A stretch of 64,000 bases of DNA from Serinus canaria. Its lineage: Eukaryota > Chordata > Aves > Passeriformes > Fringillidae. Below the pieces are notes generated by a model. That model did not search any database, had not been told where the DNA came from, and saw only the letters and a program-made list of their open reading frames with translations. The stretch is taken from positions 12,513,219 to 12,577,218 of the forward strand of contig NC_066323.1 of assembly GCF_022539315.1 (NCBI RefSeq), in the 5' to 3' direction. This document shows positions 51,227-63,515 of the stretch, one piece after another; position 1 is the stretch's first letter, and every line of letters begins with the position of its first letter. A program made the translations under genes and the position numbers.

Positions 51227-53108
51227 AAATGTAAATGCTATGTTTTTCGCATGTCACAGACAGGAAGATAACTAAAAATGAATATTTGGGATGTAGTTGT
51301 GTGATCTTTGGGGTATAAATGAAAGACCTGACCCTGTGCTTCAGGAGAACCTGCATCTGTGAATATATGAAAGGCAGAGACAAGTGTGAGCCAATTCCTC
51401 TGTCTCTCAGCTGGGCACAAAAGTGTGAGCTCAATACCATGCTGAAATGACTTTGCTCTCAGAGTGTGGGCAGACCCTGCTCTGCTCCAAAGACACAGCA
51501 GAGAGTTGCCTTGTGATCTGAGGGGAAGACAAAAATCTATTAATGTAAATTAAACTTTCACATTTTCCCTTTCAAGCACACAAAAATTCAAAGAACTCCA
51601 GAATCCAGACAGTTCTGTTTTCTTCCAGAATATAATTTTTCACTTCTCCAGATTTCTGTATCACTTTTTCAAGAAATAACCAGGAAGTAGGGAGAAGAAT
51701 GAAGTAAAAATTTTAGGAGTGATTCAGGAGTGATGTACTCCTGAAAATCATATAGATAAATATAAGTAAAGCTGGACTGCCTCTCTTTAAGTCAGCCTCT
51801 GAGCCAGTGGACATAACAAGCCTCACTCTCTCCTCAGGGAACTGTGGCTGCAAAGTGAGAAGGGGCTCTGTGGGTATGTGTGTGCTGGAATCTGAGGTAG
51901 TGAGAAAAGAGAGATGCCTTGTTTAATAAACATATGCCAGAAGTGTGAAAGCTGCAGTAATTTGGTTTCTAAGCCCTACCCACATCTCCAATTCACAAAT
52001 TGTCTCTTTCATATGGATATGGGCTTGACCTTGCAGGCTTTTAGGCTTCAAGTGAACAGGGTCACTCAGGGCCCAAGCCACTGCTCAACCTCCCCCACAC
52101 ATACCCCAGTTATATCTTTTTACTATCTCTGCTGGACACCGCACCTTTCTGTAATTATAAATGTCTGCTTTCTGTCACTTCAAAGCTTTCCCAGCACTGG
52201 GAGTCCTTCTTCAAAGACTTTACATTGCTGAAGAACCTCTGTCATTGACAGGAGGTCTGTCTTTGAAGTTTTTCATGCCATTTATTGATTTCCCCTTTTT
52301 AGGATGTTCATATTAGAAAATATTTCACTGTGTTTGAAAATCTGTATATTTTTATGTTGTTGAGGGGTTATCACTTTGAAGAAACAACACAGTTGCAGTA
52401 GTGCCTCCATATGAAGAAATCTGATAGTGTATCTGCTGTATACTTTATGTCCCTTCAAGCTTTCATTTTAAGAAACTTCCTCTCTTTGTTTATCTTCTAA
52501 TTGTAGATCTCTTTTAAGTACTTAAGTCAGTGGGAAATTGTAGTACCTATGTGAACAAGCCTAATCAAATGGTCCTATACATGTGCTAAAGACTTTTCAT
52601 GTGCTTAATATCCTATTGATTCAGCAATAGAAAAAGTAAAAATACTAACTTTAATTTCAATAAATGAAAACAATGTATGTCCATGTAAGCAACAGCTGTT
52701 TGGAAGTGTTGTTACACTGCTGTTCCCATAAGTCTGAATATTTTTTTGTTTATACATAAAAGTACAGAATTCTACCATTTAAAACAGGAGGATGTTTTGG
52801 TTAACCTTCATTAACTCTTTGCTGAATTGCTAAAAGCTTTGTGTGCACACCTGCTGTCAGCTCAGTGTCAACTCACCCTCAGCAGAAACTGCTTGGAGAA
52901 CAAGGTGAGCACTGGACACTGGCAAGTTCATGGGAGCTGCTCTGGAAATTCAGCTGAGGTGAATCATGAACACCTGATGGGTGGGAAGGTCTTCACTGCT
53001 TCAGCTACTTCTAAAGCACTCTTTGATTGTGTTCTAATGGGCAGTTTTGATAGCTCACAGTTTTGGATACACAAGTTACATTAATTTTTGCTATCTAACC
53101 ACTGGGGC

Positions 53109-53129
53109 TTTTTTTTTTTTTTTTTTTTT
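53109..53129. repeat. Poly-T tract, 21 nt
   Basis: This is an uninterrupted run of 21 T. On the minus strand the A run is preceded by A/C-rich sequence, with AATAAA about 60 nt upstream. That is farther than usual for a poly-A signal, so a retrocopy tail is possible but weakly supported. Confidence 0.9.
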
Positions 53130-54739
53130 GTGGGAGCGGTGCAGAGGGTTTTTCTGGTTTTTCTTCTTTTTTTGGTTTATCTTGAATCCCTTTATTTATT
53201 TCAAGGGTGTAGGTTGTTAGTTTTTTAAAAAATATACCTGGGAAACTGTTGTCATTATCTGCCAAATGTCTCAGAAAATTAAGCAAGTTTGGAAATTTCA
53301 AAGGAGTAATGCCTTAAACCAGCTGCCACTTTGCTCATTTCAACCTTTGACACTATGAAGAGTTTCAAGGACCTGTCTTCTGAAAGTGTTTACCTTGTGA
53401 GGTGGCTTCCTGGGTACGGTAAGTTCACATTGCTCATATATAAGGGGAAACTTTTGACCTTGGATTACTTCAAAGATCTGCCAGATTCTTTCTCTCTCCC
53501 CCATTCACCCCCCCCCCCATTTTGTCAGTTCTTCTGTCTTTGCACATAGGTTAATGCTGGCCTTTTGTTCTTTAGGATCAAAAGCTGGCATTGCCTGATT
53601 CCTTGTAGCTCCTTGTAGGCCCTAGAATGCCATCATCTCATCTGACCCATGGAAAAACGGTGAAAATAAATGCCTGGGGTATACACCCAACTGCATAGAG
53701 TGTTCTTGAAGAGCCACAGTGTGTTTTAGAACAGAAAACTGCTTTCCCCTAGTGATAAAGTTGGCTCTAAATATGTTCAAAAGCTGTCTTCTACTGTGTC
53801 ATGGGCAAGATTGCAGCAGTTCATTTTGTCTCAGAGATGTGCTGTTCACACTGAGCTGGTCTCTGCATGCACAAGAGATCTGACAGTTCTGTACTCAGCA
53901 CACACTTGTGGACTGGCCCTGCATCACATGCCCTGTGAACCTTTGTGGTGAGGAAGCATCAGCTCTGTCGTGCCTGTGCAGAGAACACTCTGGCAGTGCC
54001 ATGGATGTGTGGGTTGCATATGTTTTGTGTTTAGCATCCTGCCTACCCCATGTGCTGTATTTCTGTGCTGCAGAGGCAAGCAATGCAGGGCAGACATTGC
54101 CCTTGCCCATAGACTTGTAGCTATGTTTCCAGAAAACTACAGGCTTAGCTGGGCTGTGTGACACAGCAACTGATGACTGAATGACTAAAGTTGTAGATTC
54201 ACCCCAAACACATCGCAAAAATGTGGTGCCAAAACACTTAGAGCTGTCAGGTATGTTTAAAAGAGCACACTGCTTTGAAAATGCAGCAAGATATGTTTTA
54301 TGACATGTACAATACCTGGGCAAAGAGCCAAATATTTCTGCTTTTTTTTCACGGTTTTAAAAGATCCATTTAAAGACTGAATATGGAAAAAAACCTCAGG
54401 GAAACTGACTGATGTGACAGTGGCATAGAGCACCCACATCCAAGCATGTCATAAGGATAATGAAAACAGGTTTCAGACAGAAACCCTGAAGTTAATGCCC
54501 TTATACTGCAGCAAATATGGTCCAAGTCTGTATTCCATGGCTGCATCACTCCTATTTGAAGTCATGAATCCATGGTCTCCCATTCCTTTGTGATATGAAA
54601 AAACTATAAATTTACCAATGGATTTTCAGTTATGTGCAAGCCATGCTCCTTTACAATGACTGAAGAATGCAATTCTAAAAGTATTTTAGTTAGTAAAATA
54701 AAAATCTAGCTCCTCTTCTGGAGACAGGCAGAGGAGGAG

Positions 54740-54829
54740 CTATGTATCATCATGTTATTAGGATGAATTAATTCAGACTAAGAACTATGTATCATCATGT
54801 TATTAGGATAAATTAATTCAGACTAAGAA
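54740..54829. repeat. 45-bp tandem duplication
   Basis: The unit 54740-54784 ('ctatgtatcatcatgttatt' at its start) is repeated at 54785-54829. The copies differ at one base: 'ggatgaatta' in the first and 'ggataaatta' in the second. There are exactly two copies. The near identity indicates a recent duplication that could be polymorphic or species-specific. Confidence 0.97.
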
Positions 54830-57800
54830 CCTGTTGCCTAAACTCAATAAATTTCACATTTTATATTTGGGTTGCACCAAGAGAATATCCCAACTTTTTG
54901 TTCAGAGACAGGAGGTTACTGTTCACCAAAGCTGCTTTAAGTGCTCCATATCTCTAGGTTTAATTCAGAAGCCTCTACTGAAACTACCTGCAAAGTTGCT
55001 GTTCATGAAGTTACCCTAATTTCCAGCTCTGCCTTACTAAGATAACAGACTGACTTCTTTTGTAGCCATCTGGAGCTGACTTCTGTTGTTCATATAGCAA
55101 GTTGAGCTGATGCTGTGGCAGACAGGAAAAGAGTAACTTCTCATCTTCTTGTACATGTTTGTCATGTTCCAGCTGAGACTTCCCTAACTACATTTTCTGA
55201 ATATTATCCAAAAGAGTTTGCCAATTTATGGAATGGTTACTGCTTTACTACTACTCATCCTAATTAAAGTTATCCATAATACTTGAGAAGATCGCTACTC
55301 TTTTATTGTCTCCATCTGGATCCAAAAGGACTCTTTCCCTTTCAATTCATTATCTGGGCTTGTGTAGTGCACAAGTGCTTGGTACTGCTGTACAAAAGAA
55401 ATTATCAACTTTTCTTTGTCATTAATATTTTGTTAAGCTTTGATTACACTAACTTTTAACAATGAAGGAAATGTTTGTAAATGAAATAATATTTTTTTCC
55501 TTCCAATGAGTTGCCATTGATATTTCTTGAATGTTCAGGAAAGAGGAAGAAAAAAAGTTTGGGATACATTATCTATCCCATATGTTTATAGCTTTCATAC
55601 AGTAATTATATAAAGGATGGCTGCTTGTAGTGCTCTTCTCTGTGCATCATTAATGTGATACTTGTCACTAGATTTAAACTGTAGCATTGTAAGACAAACA
55701 TCCCCCTTCAGCTGCTTCCATTATACTGCATATGATTATAAAATGAAAGGGGCATGTTGTACTTTATCTCTTTATATATTATAAAAATAATGAAGAGGAT
55801 AATTATCAAGGCTGTAGTGCAATTTCATGGCATTGCTGTCAGTTACAAACTGCTTGAGCTGCATTCCTTTGGTATAAAATGTCAAGAAAACCCCATGATT
55901 GAAATATAGTCATCTAATTAATTTCCCTCTATTATTACTTTCAAGGGCTGTGTCTGTGCAGAACACTTGCTGATGGTTAATAAAAAGAGGATGAAATGTA
56001 GACAGTCCAGTTTTAGCTTTTAAGTTCTGAGTATCTTTCCATGCCAACCTTTCATTGTGATGATAAACACAAATTAGCAGACTTAAAAAAAATCAGAAAC
56101 TTTGTCTGGCATTCTGTGAAGAGCCTTTGCTGAGTGTCTGTTTTATCATCTCTTTCTTCAGTGGTTCAGTTCAAAGCTGAGTGTTTGTATTTGAAACCTT
56201 ACCTGTCTTGCCAGTTTCTTGATTTGAACAGTTTCTGCCATAGCCATAGGGCACCATGTAGTCTGAATCCCTCTTCCTTCTTTACACTGCTGACCCTAAT
56301 GCTTTTCAACTGTTTATAATCCTAGTGATGGGCCTATAGATACCAATAGGAACAATGCTGTTTGTATGACTGCCAGCCACTTTCTTGAATTTTACTCACC
56401 GAAATTGCATTAGGAAAAATACAGAGAGATATCTCCATCCGGATTTATCACTTTGTTTTGTTTTTAACATTCAAAAGCAGGCAGATTAGATGCTGCCAGT
56501 AAGTGGTAGCTAGCTCCAGCTTAAAGGTGAGCACTGGCTTCTGCTTAAATAGCTTGCTATTAAAAAATCCCAGAGCAGTCAGTGCAAATTTATGCAAAGA
56601 ACTGAGAAATGGACACCATAAAAGTAGAAACTAGAAGACAGGCTGCAGTTTCTATTTCAAGGAGAAAAAACTGAGGGGTAAACACTTGTGTTTTAAATTG
56701 ATGGCAACCTTCCTAGTTTTGCCCTAGACCAGATATTACAAAATTTCTTGCAATTTTGAATTTCTTGGTTTTAAGAGAAATCATAGTTTTTAAAACCCCT
56801 GAAAAAGTTCATTAGTATTGACAAGTTCTGCTTTGCACAGATGACACTGCCTCCTGCAGGCTAAGATAGAAGTACCAAATATAATTATGGCAGACCGTAA
56901 ATAATGAATATACCTATCAAGGCTTTGCAGGATTGCTTGTGATGTGAACATAAAACATTCTGAGAATGGCACAGAGGCAGTTATGTGGTATCAGCTGTTT
57001 AATTATCTGATTTATAGAGATGGACTTGAACCTGGGCTTGGGCCATGCAGGACATTGCTTAATTCTGGAGGTTGGTGCCTGGGTGGGTTTAAGTTCTATG
57101 GGATAGAGCTCTGTGCAAAGAAATCAAATGCTGGTTTTGTTCCTCCACTGCTGCTTCCACTGTGCTGTAAATCCTCTGGGTTCTTCTGAAATCACTGAAA
57201 GAGCCAGCTGTGTACCTAGAATGGTTGGCAGCATGGTAGGGAGCTGCTGCCAGGTATTCCTGGTACGTTTGGCAGCTCAAATGAGGAATGAGTTAATATC
57301 TTTTTCCAGGGCTCAGTGTTGCATTTAAGCAGAACCCTGCACTGGAGGGAGCAGGATCCCTTCAGTCATATTGCCTCAAGGACTCATGTCTCGATATGCA
57401 GAAGCCCTACCGGGTGTCCTGGCAGCCCAAAGTAGTTGTCACACTGCTGCTCACTTCAGGGGATGAAAAATCTTTCTGTTTGTATTGTCAGCCAATTCTG
57501 GTAGCTAAAACATTGGGTGAATTTCAGCCATGGTTCTGCTTTTCCACCCTACTGTCCTGCATTTATGTACCACAGTAGAAGGACATAACAATGGATCCTG
57601 TTCCCTTCCTATTCTTTGATAGTATATACGTAACTCTGTGGGACATCTGGATGTCAGCTGGTCTTCAATTTGGACTGTGCAAAGAATAGTAAAAAGCATT
57701 AGATATCAATTGGAAGAATTTAATTTTACAAGGTCATTTTCTTGCTAGGTCCATAAATGAAAATTGAAGTGTGTAAATATCCATGTTATTTCCTTTTTAT

Positions 57801-60800
57801 TTTACATGTGGTACACTTATTCCAATGACTGGAAAGAACCAGAGGAATGTGTTTCAGAGGAAAGGAAAATTACTCTGTCATCAATAGTTAGACAATAAAC
57901 TGAACTCTGAGAATTTTTTTCTCTGACATTCAAGAGACAGAACTGAGATTCTCATATGAAGCTGCTTTCTTTCTCAAACTTCCTACTGTCACAGTCTAGA
58001 GGTGTCTTCATGTTGCATCTGTTAAGTTCAACAAAGATTTCAAAACAGACTGTGAGAGGGTTACTAGTTCTCTACAGGCCTAATGCTTGTCTTGGTTAAA
58101 CTAGTGCATGTCTGGAATCACCCCATTGTAGTTGCTTGAGTTACTATGTTTGAAGACACTGCTTACACTTGAGTGGTGGGAAAAAAATGTAAACCCCTAA
58201 TTGCAAGAAGAAAATCTAAAGCCCTTTTAAATCTCAGGGAGGGAGCTGGGATTTGGTAAAAAACTCAAAAAGGAAACAAGTCCAGGTTGTAAATGGAGAT
58301 TAGGGTCTGATTTGACAGTGCAAATTCACTGCATATCCCATCATAAAACAAATACCCAAATCAGTGAGGTTATATGGAATGATTCCCTGATTTGAGCATG
58401 GTATGGTGTTTGCAAATGACTGTTCTGTGTATTGTGCTTTGCCAAGCTCATTTTGTATGATCTTCTGTGTTTTAAAGGCTTAAAGTGCTTGGTCATTATT
58501 TTTATCTCAGGGAGTCTGTGGATTTTACGACCGGCATTCCCCTTATGAACTCTCCAAGTCTAATTTCTTTGCTTACCTTCAACTGAGGCATTTCATAGTT
58601 ATACAAATATGTGTTTATCTCTTTCTCTGCTTGAGGCTGTTCTAAACTGCCAGGATCTCATGGAGGACTAGTTTCAGTAATGTGAATGCATCTGCAAAGG
58701 TGGCAAGGGATGGAACAGAGGAAGAATTCTGTAATGCTTTTGGGAGCGAAGAGAATACCAGTGAAAAACAGGGACAGGAATGTCACAAACACCAAAGATG
58801 TCATGTACTTCTGACAAATTCAGCCTAAATTTCTATACAGACTCCCTGTTGTCCTGGCATGGAAAGCTGGTTATTTGCAGGACTTGCTCTGTGTATGTAA
58901 TTTATAATAAAAGTCACTGTCCAAACAGCTCTCTTGAATCTATTTCAGTTTCTTCTGATCTCAGCTTACACAGTGATTCTCTTTGTGGATTTGCTTTGCA
59001 GTTCTCTATTTCATTGATTCTATTTTCCTTTTTTCCCTGAAACTGGGTGCTTTTTCTTTCAGGTACCATTAAATGTCTTTCCTTGAGAATGTTGGCTGCT
59101 TTCAATGTGCCGTTGGATCCAATAGCTGATACCCTAGCTCACCATCTGGCATTTGATTATTTTCCTGCCCTTGTGTTCATGAAAGAATAGTTTGTCAAAA
59201 ATGAAAATAAAAAGAAAGAATTTGATGTGTTGTGGATAGCTTTTCTGGAATCTCTATGTGAGCAACTGGCAAGACAGCTGATCTGGTTTTCTTTATGTTG
59301 TTTTGGAACAATCTCTAAATATCATTTAGTTCTCTTAGTTACTTAGGACCGATTTTGGCAAGTAAATAATCCCTTTAAGCTCAGTGTTACAATTAAAATA
59401 GGTGAATAATATTCGGCTTTAGATTTGTAGGTGCTCAAATGAGTAAGAAATAAGGAATAGCAGGTAGGAGTAGGTTTTCCCTCTCTTCCATACATATATA
59501 CAACACAGACTACAGAGAATAAATAGAAATAAAATGGTTCCTCTTACTGCACCACAAGGGTCCAGTGGTGTTATTTATAACGTAAAACCAAGTCAGTACT
59601 TCTTCATTCTGGAACCTTTGCTAGTCTGGATTTTTGTCTTTGTTATTTGGGATGCAGTGGTCAGTAAACAAGCTAAAACTTGCAACTTCCATGGCCTAAA
59701 TTAAAGAAGCAATTTCAAAGACTTGAGCTAAAGTTTAAATTCAAAGGTCGGTATAGATAAGGAAGACAGAGTATCATCACACAGCTTTCATTTGGAAATT
59801 ATTGGTGTGTTGGAAAAGAAATGAGAATGATCCAGTACTAAAGCAACAGGATGGTGAAACTGCGCAAACATTTGAACATTTGCCTAATATGAAACTTCCT
59901 CACAAGAATGACTTTAAAAGCAGAGCACTAGCTGTAGGATAGCTGCAGATGAGGAAGGATGTCTCTACAGATTCGGCATCATTTTAATGCTAAACATGTT
60001 GCTTCTCTCACCAGCCTCACTCAGCTGTATTGCCTGTGCTGCTATGCTAGAGTTGCCCTTAATAAATACCAAAACAATTAGACCCTTGCCTGTAAAATCT
60101 GAGATGACTGTAAAACTTCTTTGCTGTTTCTTCACAGCATTTCCATTCTGATTATATTCAAAAAACTTCAAGATAGAAGAAAGTTGAGGGGTGTTTTTTT
60201 GTCCTAGATGGTTTGAAACATTACAAAATACAAGGCTGGAGTCTGGTATTGCTGCAGTCCAGGTAAAACAGCAGGAGCTATTGTAATACAGTGAGAAGGA
60301 TTCAATAAATCTGAAACTGTTACAGCAGCAGTGGGGTACTTTCAACATAATTCCTATTTCTTTGGGAACAATTTTGTAATTGAAAGTATTTATTTACAAA
60401 GTAACACAGAAAAGTAAAAAAGTGGTAGTGTTTTCAGTTCTTAACTAGTAATCACAATCTAGTTCAATTCAGGGTAGAACAGCTACAGTAGCACATGAGA
60501 AACACAAGATAATAAAAGAGTGAGCTGAGAATACTGAACATGTTGTATTTCTAATTGCATCCATCTCATAAATGAACAGAACCTTTAATTGACAAAAAAC
60601 TTATTACAAGAATCTCAAAAAGCTGTCTTACGAGCCTTAAATAGGCAAATGTTATTTGTAATAAATCAAATTCATGCTATTAGATTGGTAAAGTGAAACT
60701 AAATCTATCAGCAGAGCTTTCTGTAGCTACAGATGTTGAACATGTCAATATTTTCTTCTGTTAAGGAGCATTTTAATGAGAACTTTCTTATGCTGAATTC

Positions 60801-62107
60801 TGTTTATGATAGAAATCAGTGCACGTCAGTCCATTCTTAGAATATTGCAGAAATAAATTTTAGTAGTAAATTTTGAGCAATTATTGGTTAACAATGTATC
60901 TTGGCTTAAATAAAGTTCAAGAACAAAGGCTGAGGGATTTATAGTAAAATAATACTGTGAGCAAGGGCAGGATGCTTCAAGACAAGGAATGTCTTTTCCT
61001 AGACCCTAGCCAGACACAGGAGGCATTGGTAAATGCTATGCAAATCATACCCCATGACTATTGCCAATGTCATTGAAAATGCATGCTAAAAAATAATGCC
61101 ACTTATTTTGAAACATATCCCAAATTGATTTTGATTTCTCTCTAGAGCAAGAAAGGCAGAGGTTTAATGGTGGGACAGTGCCACCCATATGAAATATGGG
61201 AGCAGAAAATTTATATTTATTGCATATAAATACCTTGTATGCAGTTTCACAAAAAGTAGGGCATTACACGGCCTTGCTATCTGACTATTACAGTTCTCAA
61301 ATATGAGGTAGGATTACAGGTAGGTGTACAGCTCTCCTGTGTGGGGTAGGATTTGGGAGAACCTATTTCACCAGTTTATTTTGCCATTTCTGGAGCTAAA
61401 AGAACAGGTTTTTCTGATAAGGTTATACTTCCCTTGAGGAAATGGAAAGATTTCTTAAAAAACAACCAAACAAAAAGTAGCCCAGAAACAGACAGAAATG
61501 TCTGAAAGGAGGGCAGTAGTAGACTAGAGAATTGGTACTCTCCTTCCAGTTTAGGAAGACCTGACATCACCATTTCCATCCTTCATTTTAAAAGGTTTTT
61601 GACAATGTTGTAGGCTCATTGTCTAGGCATATCTGTCTTTAGTTTAATTGCAATTCATCACAAAAAACTGTGAGATCAGTGGTGTTTCTAAACACACAGA
61701 CTGGGTAAAGCTAGCCCATCAAATTAACTTTTTACACTATGAACTTATCCAATTTCAGCATTTCACACCTTGCAAAAGAGTGGGCGAAGTCCCATCTACC
61801 ATGTCAGCCTCTACTCACTGCAATCCTTATACCAGTCCAATAGGCTTGGAGGCAAATGTGCCTAAAATAATTTTATAAAGGAAAAGCTCTTAAAAAAAAG
61901 AGCTTACTCATTGCCATACAGCTGAATCCTGTTTACACAACAACTCTATGTATTCAATTACTTTAAGAAAACCATCCTGAGCAATGTGAGAGTTGGAACT
62001 TGTCTACGGTTTGCTTTGCTCCTGAGTCTGGGGTACAGCTATTCCCAGTGCACGGATTACGGCCTTTTTACACATGGAAATTGAGCAGAGGAGCACAAGC
62101 AATTTCA
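54830..62107. other. Unique AT-rich noncoding sequence with conserved-element-like blocks
   Basis: No gene is seen. The stretch 55600-55990 is AT-rich, repeat-free and contains TAATTA (55915-55920) and other homeodomain cores, so it is my strongest candidate for a conserved enhancer in the window. The hairpin at 61884-61905 is noted only as rejected. The remainder is ordinary AT-rich DNA. Confidence 0.5.
55600..55990. promoter_or_regulatory. Candidate conserved noncoding element / enhancer
   Basis: This block lacks repeats, homopolymers and long open frames. It is dense in AT-rich transcription-factor cores, including TAATTA at 55915-55920 and several TTAT/ATAA and ATTA sites. It has the texture of deeply conserved developmental enhancers. 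Conservation is inferred only from appearance; no alignment was possible. Confidence 0.22.
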
Positions 62108-62249
62108 CAATAGCTCCCCTTGTGGACAAATTGTTTTGGAATAAAAGATACTTTAGTCTGGAATAATTAGTGCAGCAATTATTCTAGAACAGAATAAGTG
62201 CACTAATTATTCCTACAGTGTCTACACAGGGACAAACAGAAAGCTATTG
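62108..62249. repeat. MITE-like imperfect inverted repeat with hairpin core
   Basis: CAATAGCT at 62108-62115 is mirrored by AGCTATTG at 62242-62249, and parts of the text between agree in inverted order ('ttgtggac' and 'gtctacac' regions). In the centre, 62160-62173 ('ggaataattagtgc') is the exact reverse complement of 62200-62213. Inside that, 'ttattct' pairs with 'agaataa' around a 5-nt loop. The 'gtgtctacacaggg' text recalls an ancient sauropsid palindromic DNA-transposon derivative, so a nonautonomous DNA transposon remnant is the best reading. The same folded shape could also be processed as small RNA if transcribed. Confidence 0.6.
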
Positions 62250-62650
62250 AAGAATGGCTTATTCTGCAATAGCTATTTTGGCCAATTTCCTCATATAGGC
62301 AAATCCTATTGGTGTTGTCAGCAGGTAATGAGCGTATAGATGGAGAATGTGGATGGATTGCATTAATGATCTTTTCCCATTAGTGTTTCTTTGTGCTTCA
62401 CTTTTGTGTGTTTGCAGAGTTAATTGCTTAAAACTCCCTCTTAAGTCAGACACATTTCTAATCCTAACTTCCCACTTCTTAACAGAGACCCTTCAAACTC
62501 TTTTGTGGGTGATCCACCACCAGCCAGCTGAGCAAATCCATGCTCATATCTGACTGTAAAATTGTTGATTTTCACTGGAATGTATTTGTTTTTTCTGGGA
62601 GGTGTAAAAGTTTGTGCTGCGTTAAAGACCATTTATGCATTTTCTCCCAG

Positions 62651-62775
62651 GACTGCTTTGCGAAATAGTTTTGCAATCATTTGAAAAGCCACTGGAAAAT
62701 TCACCCTTGTGATTACTGTTTCAAGGAGACAGAAGATCCACCTGTATGGAGAGCTGAGGGAGCTACTGGTGAAAG
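62651..62775 (+). other. Candidate noncoding exon (125 nt)
   Basis: The 3' splice site is 'gcattttctcccag' ending at 62650, with a pyrimidine-rich tract. The 5' splice site is GAAAG|GTAAGAG with the intron starting at 62776. Both are close to consensus. All three plus frames contain a stop within the segment, so it cannot be an internal coding exon. It would fit a long noncoding RNA or a 5' UTR exon. Chance pairing of splice-like sites is the alternative. Confidence 0.3.
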
Positions 62776-63409
62776 GTAAGAGAAATGTCTTTTAGATTGC
62801 AAACTATATTTCTCCCTTATAATAAAAGAACACTTAACATTCATGCAACACCTCATTATCTTAATTTCTGAACTAAACATGTTTTCACACAGGTCATATA
62901 ACCATCAGTATCAACATTAGTGTCTTTGGCTTACTCTGCATGAGTACATTTGGAAGTGCATATTTGCCTGGAAGGAAGAGTTATTCCTCCACTGGCATGT
63001 GACACTCAGGGCACAGTTCTCACATTTTCTCAGACCAAAGGATAGAGAAAAGCTTTGGTGGGACAGGGATGAGAGGGGATTCACCTACTGACTCAGGGAT
63101 CCACTGGCACACAAAGAAGCCAGTATTTGCTTTCAAACTGAAAATCAAGATAGTTTTAGGGAAAGTTTTAAAAGATTTCACCTATTTAAGCACCTAGTTT
63201 GAGCCTTTTTAAGATCATATCAAACTCTACCTGTAGGAAAGGAGAGACAAATAATCTCTGTCCATTTGAAAAGGAATTAGCAGGCAAATGCGGCAGACTT
63301 TGTCTAAGCTCTGCATAGGTTCTGTTTATGTTATTGTAGAAACTGTAGCCTAAGTGTAGAACTGGAAGGAAAATAAACTTCATCTTTCCATTCTCACGCT
63401 AACTTACTG
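62776..63409. other. Unique noncoding sequence
   Basis: No gene or clear repeat is seen. The short minus-strand frame at 63186-63383 has no recognisable domain. Confidence 0.5.
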
Positions 63410-63515
63410 TATAAACCCAGGCAGCTTGCTCAGCCTTTTGGGGCCTCATGTGCAGTGGGCTAAAGATACAGCCTCTAGCTGAGGCATTGCATTATAAAGG
63501 GTTTAATAGATTTAC
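63410..63515 (+). repeat. Possible MIR/L2-like ancient repeat
   Basis: The run 'cagcttgctcagcctttt' through 'ggggcctcatgtgcagtggg' and on to 'gcattataaagggtttaat' follows the order of the MIR 3' region: a GCCTC motif, a TAAAATGGG-like stretch, then a GGGTT..TTAAT ending. Divergence is high, as expected for an element of that age. Boundaries are approximate. Confidence 0.4.

Larger units (their letters stand above)
43987..54739. other. Unique AT-rich noncoding sequence
   Basis: No gene is seen. It holds an AT-rich, TAAT-dense block at about 44440-44700, a possible old MIR-like piece at 50724-50765, a poly-T at 51211-51226, a 9-bp hairpin at 51723-51745, a poly-T at 53109-53129 and a C-rich tract ending in C12 at about 53508-53519. 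Open frames of up to 142 codons (minus, 53895-54323) lack recognisable domains. Confidence 0.5.

Noticed and set aside
51723..51745. 9-bp hairpin next to a 10-bp near-tandem repeat
   Set aside because: Arms this short with a 5-nt loop are expected by chance at about this frequency in 64 kb.
53895..54323. 142-codon minus-strand open frame overlapping plus-strand frames
   Set aside because: Both strands are open over the same bases, which points to composition. No domain is recognised.
61884..61905. 8-bp hairpin with A-rich loop, resembling a bacterial terminator
   Set aside because: The window is vertebrate DNA, so intrinsic terminators do not apply, and no gene end is nearby.
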